Assembly (NCBI GenBank): GCA_021782815.1
Contig: JAJXUO010000006.1
Coordinates: 22,771 to 86,770, forward strand
Direction: 5' to 3'
DNA: 64,000 nucleotides
Origin: Pseudomonadota bacterium
GTDB taxonomy: Bacteria > Pseudomonadota > Alphaproteobacteria > Rhodospirillales > Magnetospirillaceae
Shown here: in pieces, positions 60,876 through 64,000 of the stretch
Layout: the number at the start of each line of letters is the position of its first letter
Numbering within the stretch: the stretch's first letter is position 1
Made by a program: the position numbers and the translations under genes
Notes under the pieces: generated by a model
What the model was told of the DNA's origin: nothing
Databases searched by the model: none
The model's input: the letters and a program-made list of their open reading frames with translations, nothing else

Positions 60876-60962
60876 AGACGTATTTCAGTCTGTACCGGCC
60901 CCTGCCGTGTCCGCCCCGGGCGAACAGGGCGGGGGCCGACTTGCACGGGCGAGCTGATCGGC

Positions 60963-62111
60963 ATGAGCAAACGCGATTTTTATGAAGTGCTGGGGGTGGC
61001 CAAGGGCGCCAGCCCCGAGGATTGCAAGAAGGCCTACCGCAAGCTGGCCATGCAGTTCCATCCCGACCGCAATCCCGACGACCCCAAGGCCGAGGAAAAA
61101 TTCCGCGAGGTCAACGAGGCTTACGACGTCCTGAAGGACGAGCAGAAGCGCGCGGCCTACGATCGTTACGGCCATGCCGCCTTCGAACAGGGCGGCCCCG
61201 GCGGCGGTGGCGGGTTCGGATTCGGCGGCGGTGGCGGTTCGCCTTTCGGCGGCGGCTTCGCCGATATCTTCGACGAAATGTTCGGCGAGTTCATGGGCGG
61301 GCGCCGCGGCGGCGCCCAGGCGGCGCGCGGCGCCGACCTGCGCTACAACATGGATATCAGCCTGGAAGAGGCCTTCAGCGGCAAATCCGCCGAGATCCGC
61401 GTGCCCACCTCGGTGCCCTGCGAGGACTGCAAGGGTACCGGCGGCGCCGGCGGTTCGGCGCCGGTGGATTGCGGCACCTGTCGCGGTGCCGGCAAGGTGC
61501 GGGCCACGCAGGGGTTCTTCACCATCGAACGCACCTGCCCCACCTGCCAGGGCATGGGCAAGGTCATCAAGGATCCCTGCAAGAGCTGCGGCGGTTCGGG
61601 GCGCACCCGCAAGGACAAGACCCTGTCGGTCACCATTCCGGCCGGGGTCGAGGACGGCACCCGCATCCGTCTGGCCGGCGAGGGCGAGGCCGGCATGCGC
61701 GGCGCGCCCAACGGCGATCTTTACATCTTCCTGGCGGTCAACCCGCATCGCCTGTTCCAGCGCGAGGGCGCCAATATTCATTGCCGGGTGCCCATCCCCA
61801 TGGTGACGGCGGCCCTGGGCGGCACCATCGAGGTGCCCACCATCGACGGCAACCGCGCCAAGATCACCATTCCCACCGGCACACAGACCGGCAACCAGTT
61901 CCGTCTGCGCGGCAAGGGCATGAGCGTGCTGCGCAGCCAGGCGCGCGGCGACATGTTCGTGGAGGCGGTGGTGGAAACCCCCGTCAACCTGACCAAACGC
62001 CAGGAGGAACTGCTGCGCGAGTTTGAAACCGCCGGCGGCAAGGAAACCAACCCGCAGACCACCGGCTTTTTCGCCAAGGTCAAGGAACTGTGGGACGACC
62101 TGAAGGACTGA
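60963..62111 (+). CDS. dnaJ: Co-chaperone DnaJ (Hsp40)
   Basis: Stimulates DnaK ATPase and delivers substrates. The 382 residues hold the J domain (about 1-70, with HPDRNPDD), a Gly/Phe linker (about 75-115), four zinc-finger repeats ([32 protein letters not shown], about 150-215) and C-terminal substrate domains. The gap from dnaK (60876-60962) contains an imperfect GC-rich hairpin (60897-60937) that may attenuate read-through and set the dnaK/dnaJ ratio. Confidence 0.97.
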   Translation: MSKRDFYEVLGVAKGASPEDCKKAYRKLAMQFHPDRNPDDPKAEEKFREVNEAYDVLKDEQKRAAYDRYGHAAFEQGGPGGGGGFGFGGGGGSPFGGGFADIFDEMFGEFMGGRRGGAQAARGADLRYNMDISLEEAFSGKSAEIRVPTSVPCEDCKGTGGAGGSAPVDCGTCRGAGKVRATQGFFTIERTCPTCQGMGKVIKDPCKSCGGSGRTRKDKTLSVTIPAGVEDGTRIRLAGEGEAGMRGAPNGDLYIFLAVNPHRLFQREGANIHCRVPIPMVTAALGGTIEVPTIDGNRAKITIPTGTQTGNQFRLRGKGMSVLRSQARGDMFVEAVVETPVNLTKRQEELLREFETAGGKETNPQTTGFFAKVKELWDDLKD

Positions 62112-62146
62112 ACAATGTTCAGCGCCAACAACGAGGATAGGCCATC

Positions 62147-62956
62147 ATGACCACCAGGATCGGGATTGTCGGCTGCGCCGGCCGCATGGGCCAGATGCTG
62201 ATGCGGGAAACGCTGGAGGGCGAGGGGGTTTCCCTGGCCGGCGGCAGCGAATGGTCGGGCAGTGCCGCCCTGGGCCGCGATATCGGCGAGCTTCTGGGCC
62301 GCGGCCCTCTGGGGCAGGTGGTGGGCGGTGACGCCCGCGCCCTGTTCGAGGCCTCGGACGTGATCATCGATTTCACCACCCCGGCCGCCACGCTGGAGCA
62401 TGTGGCCCTGGCCGCCGCGCTGGGCAAGCCGCTGGTGATCGGCACCACGGGGCTGACCCCGGAGCAAAGCGCCCGCATCGATGCCGCCGCCCGCAGTGCC
62501 GCCATGGTCTGGGCGCCCAATTTCAGCGTGGGCGTCAACCTCCTGATGGCGCTGACCCGCAAGGTGGCCGCCACCCTGGACGACAGCTACGATATCGAGA
62601 TCGTGGAAATGCACCACCGCCACAAGGTGGATGCCCCGTCGGGCACCGCTCTGGGCCTGGGCCGCGCCGCCGCCGCAGGACGGCAGGTGGCGCTGGAGGA
62701 GGTGTGGGTGAAGGAGCGCGACGGCCAGACCGGTCCGCGACGGAGCGGCAGCATCGGTTTTGCCACCTTGCGCGGCGGCGATGTGGTGGGGGATCATACC
62801 GTGCTCTTCGCCGCCGAGGGCGAACGGCTGGAATTGACGCACAAGGCCTCGTCGCGCGCGGTGTTCGCCAAGGGCGCCATCCGCGCCGCCCGCTGGGCGG
62901 TGGGCCGCCCCGCCGGCCGCTACGACATGACCGACGTGCTGGGACTCTCGGCCTAA
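62147..62956 (+). CDS. dapB: 4-hydroxy-tetrahydrodipicolinate reductase
   Basis: NAD(P)H-dependent enzyme of lysine and meso-diaminopimelate synthesis. The 269 residues start TTRIGIVGCAGRMGQMLMRE (GxxGRMG). The catalytic VEMHHRHKVDAPSGTALGLG region holds the two catalytic His, and GTTGLTPEQ and APNFSVGVNLL are typical. The short gap from dnaJ contains the hairpin CTGAAC/GTTCAG at 62108-62122. A dnaJ-dapB order is common in alphaproteobacteria. A beta-lactamase gene follows after five bases. Confidence 0.97.
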   Translation: MTTRIGIVGCAGRMGQMLMRETLEGEGVSLAGGSEWSGSAALGRDIGELLGRGPLGQVVGGDARALFEASDVIIDFTTPAATLEHVALAAALGKPLVIGTTGLTPEQSARIDAAARSAAMVWAPNFSVGVNLLMALTRKVAATLDDSYDIEIVEMHHRHKVDAPSGTALGLGRAAAAGRQVALEEVWVKERDGQTGPRRSGSIGFATLRGGDVVGDHTVLFAAEGERLELTHKASSRAVFAKGAIRAARWAVGRPAGRYDMTDVLGLSA

Positions 62957-62961
62957 TCCCC

Positions 62962-63855
62962 ATGCGCCGCCGCGCCTTTCTGGCCCTGAGCGGCGGTCTT
63001 CTCGGCATCCTGGGCGGTGTCGCGGCGGCCGCCCCGCCGCCCGCCCGGCGGCAGCGGAGGGCTGTCGCCGCCCTGGCCGCCCTGGAGCGGCACAGCGGCG
63101 GCCGCCTGGGCCTGTTCGCCCGCGATCTGGCGGGGGGCGGTTGCCTGGCCTGGCGCGCCGACGAACGCTTCCCCCTGTGCAGCACCGTCAAGCTGCTCAT
63201 CGTCGCCGCGCTGCTGCAGCGGGTGGATCAGGGGCGTGAGCGGTTGGCACAGATCCAGCCCTACACGGCCGCCGATCTGTTGTCCTATGCCCCCATCACC
63301 CGGGCCCATCTCGCCACCGCCCCGCATGGCGGCATGACGCTGGCCGACCTTGCCGCCGCCGCCCTGCAATGGAGCGACAATACCGCCGCCAATCTGCTGC
63401 TGCGGCGCCTGGGCGGTCCCGCCGCCGTAACCGCGTTCAGTCGCGGTCTCGGCGAGAACGTCACCCGGCTCGACCGCTGGGAACCCGATTTGAACAGCGC
63501 CCTGCCGGGCGATCGGCGCGATACCTCCAGCCCCCGCGCCATGGCCGATGATCTGGAAACCCTGCTGTTGGGCCCGGTCCTGTCGACAGCCTCGCGCCGA
63601 CGCCTGCTGGATTGGATGGCCGGCGACCACGTTGGCGATCACCGCCTGCGCGCCGGTCTGCCCGGCGGATGGAGCATGGCCGACAAGACCGGCTCAGGCG
63701 AGAACGGCACGGCCAATACGGTGGGATTGATGATGCCGCCGGGCCGCGCCCCCATCGTGGCGGCGGTCTACCTCACGCAATCGACGCTGACAGCCGCCGA
63801 CCGCGACGGGGTTCACCGTGAGGCCGCCGCGCTGATTGCCGGCCTGTTCACCTGA
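62962..63855 (+). CDS. Class A beta-lactamase
   Basis: Serine beta-lactamase of 297 residues. The active-site motifs are all present: CSTVK (Ser74, Lys77), WSDN (138-140), WEPDLN with Glu174, and DKTGSGENGT (Lys242-Thr243-Gly244). The N-terminus MRRRAFLALSGGLLGI has a twin-Arg R-R-x-F-L pattern, suggesting Tat export of the folded enzyme. Spectrum cannot be predicted from motifs alone. It follows dapB after five bases, probably in one transcript, and ends 18 bases before an IS630-like element, which may be mobile context or chance. Confidence 0.92.
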   Translation: MRRRAFLALSGGLLGILGGVAAAAPPPARRQRRAVAALAALERHSGGRLGLFARDLAGGGCLAWRADERFPLCSTVKLLIVAALLQRVDQGRERLAQIQPYTAADLLSYAPITRAHLATAPHGGMTLADLAAAALQWSDNTAANLLLRRLGGPAAVTAFSRGLGENVTRLDRWEPDLNSALPGDRRDTSSPRAMADDLETLLLGPVLSTASRRRLLDWMAGDHVGDHRLRAGLPGGWSMADKTGSGENGTANTVGLMMPPGRAPIVAAVYLTQSTLTAADRDGVHREAAALIAGLFT

Positions 63856-63873
63856 CCGGCGTTCGCGAGCCTT

Positions 63874-64000
63874 ATACCAACCTGCACTGAATGAGACTCA
63901 CAACGGGGATTCCCAAGACGGTCGGAATGTGAATCACTCTGGCAAACAGCTGGAGGTATGCCGTGGCAGCGCCGATCCCCCTTCGTCCTGATTATGATGG
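63874..64000 (+). mobile_element. IS630-family element, left end (cut by window)
   Basis: It begins ATACCAACCTGCACTGA, the same opening as the 147-bp elements (ATACCAA-3N-GCA-N-TGA). After about 90 bases a GTG starts VAAPIPLRPDYD, which matches from memory the N-terminus of IS630-type transposases. It lies immediately 3' of the beta-lactamase gene, and the rest is beyond the window. Confidence 0.7.
63963..64000 (+). CDS. IS630-family transposase, first 12 codons
   Basis: A GTG start at 63963 with GGAGG six to ten bases upstream gives VAAPIPLRPDYD, then the window ends. The N-terminus resembles the VAAPIPLR-DYD opening of IS630 transposases as I remember them. An overlapping ATG at 63958 leads into a different frame without homology. 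Identity rests on a short segment plus the terminal sequence at 63874. Confidence 0.6.
   Translation, partial: MAAPIPLRPDYD

Noticed and set aside
62108..62122. Terminator between dnaJ and dapB
   Set aside because: CTGAAC/GTTCAG is short and has no T-run.

Overview
The window is GC-rich, densely coded chromosomal DNA from an alphaproteobacterium, most likely in Rhodospirillales near Magnetospirillum/Phaeospirillum. This is inferred from the dnaA-rpsT-enoyl-CoA hydratase-mutM neighbourhood, a PhaR-type PHB regulator, an L-malyl-CoA lyase, a CIRCE-controlled dnaK, and the style of the proteins. No rRNA, tRNA, CRISPR array or prophage was seen.

Layout. 1-4.4 kb: dnaA (5' part), rpsT, a small unknown protein, enoyl-CoA hydratase, a secreted protein and mutM. 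4.5-8.4 kb: a tandem 125-bp repeat, purH and a membrane-anchored nucleotide-sugar dehydratase/epimerase. 8.5-15.2 kb: an EmrAB-type efflux pair, two Rcp1-like receivers, phaR and a sensor kinase. 15.4-22.7 kb: a tightly overlapped cobalamin operon (cbiX, a cobH fusion, cobL, cobI, a cbiG-cobJ fusion) with divergent cbiB. 23-31 kb: amt, rimI-tsaB, a D-Ala-D-Ala dipeptidase, rlmN, a second sensor kinase and argG. 31-39 kb: a glycosyltransferase, gmhB, rsmB, an SdhAF4-like protein, an alpha/beta hydrolase, malyl-CoA lyase, a globin-coupled HD-GYP protein, a second enoyl-CoA hydratase and accA. 39-46 kb: an extensin-like lipoprotein, a YceI/cytochrome b561/YceI cassette, an SbmA/YddA-like ABC protein with a ruined ATPase site, and a GH1 glucosidase. 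46-54 kb: a 560-aa unknown protein coupled to a Sel1 protein, a lone cyclic-nucleotide-binding protein, and a large NRPS-like enzyme with its own phosphopantetheinyl transferase. 54-58 kb: cobA, a TauE/SafE protein, SCO1/SenC, cobB and ycgN, where cobalamin and copper/oxidase-maturation genes are interleaved. 58.5-64 kb: CIRCE-dnaK-dnaJ, dapB, a class A beta-lactamase, and the left end of an IS630-family element cut by the window edge.

The most unusual structure is a family of short mobile-looking elements: five copies plus one decayed copy. Four are exactly 147 bp and one is 174 bp. They end in ATACCAA/TTGGTAT and contain four internal hairpins. Their ends match the left end of the IS630-like element at 63874, so they look like non-autonomous derivatives (MITEs) of it. 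In four of six copies the first base of the element is the last base of the neighbouring gene's stop codon. A second, unrelated 125-bp repeat occurs in tandem at 4.5 kb and once, inverted, at 21.5 kb between 17-bp direct repeats.

The genes point to an aerobic or microaerobic heterotroph that makes cobalamin, stores PHB, uses malyl-CoA chemistry and signals through c-di-GMP with heme-based sensing. Functions are assigned from motifs and remembered family features only; no database search was run.
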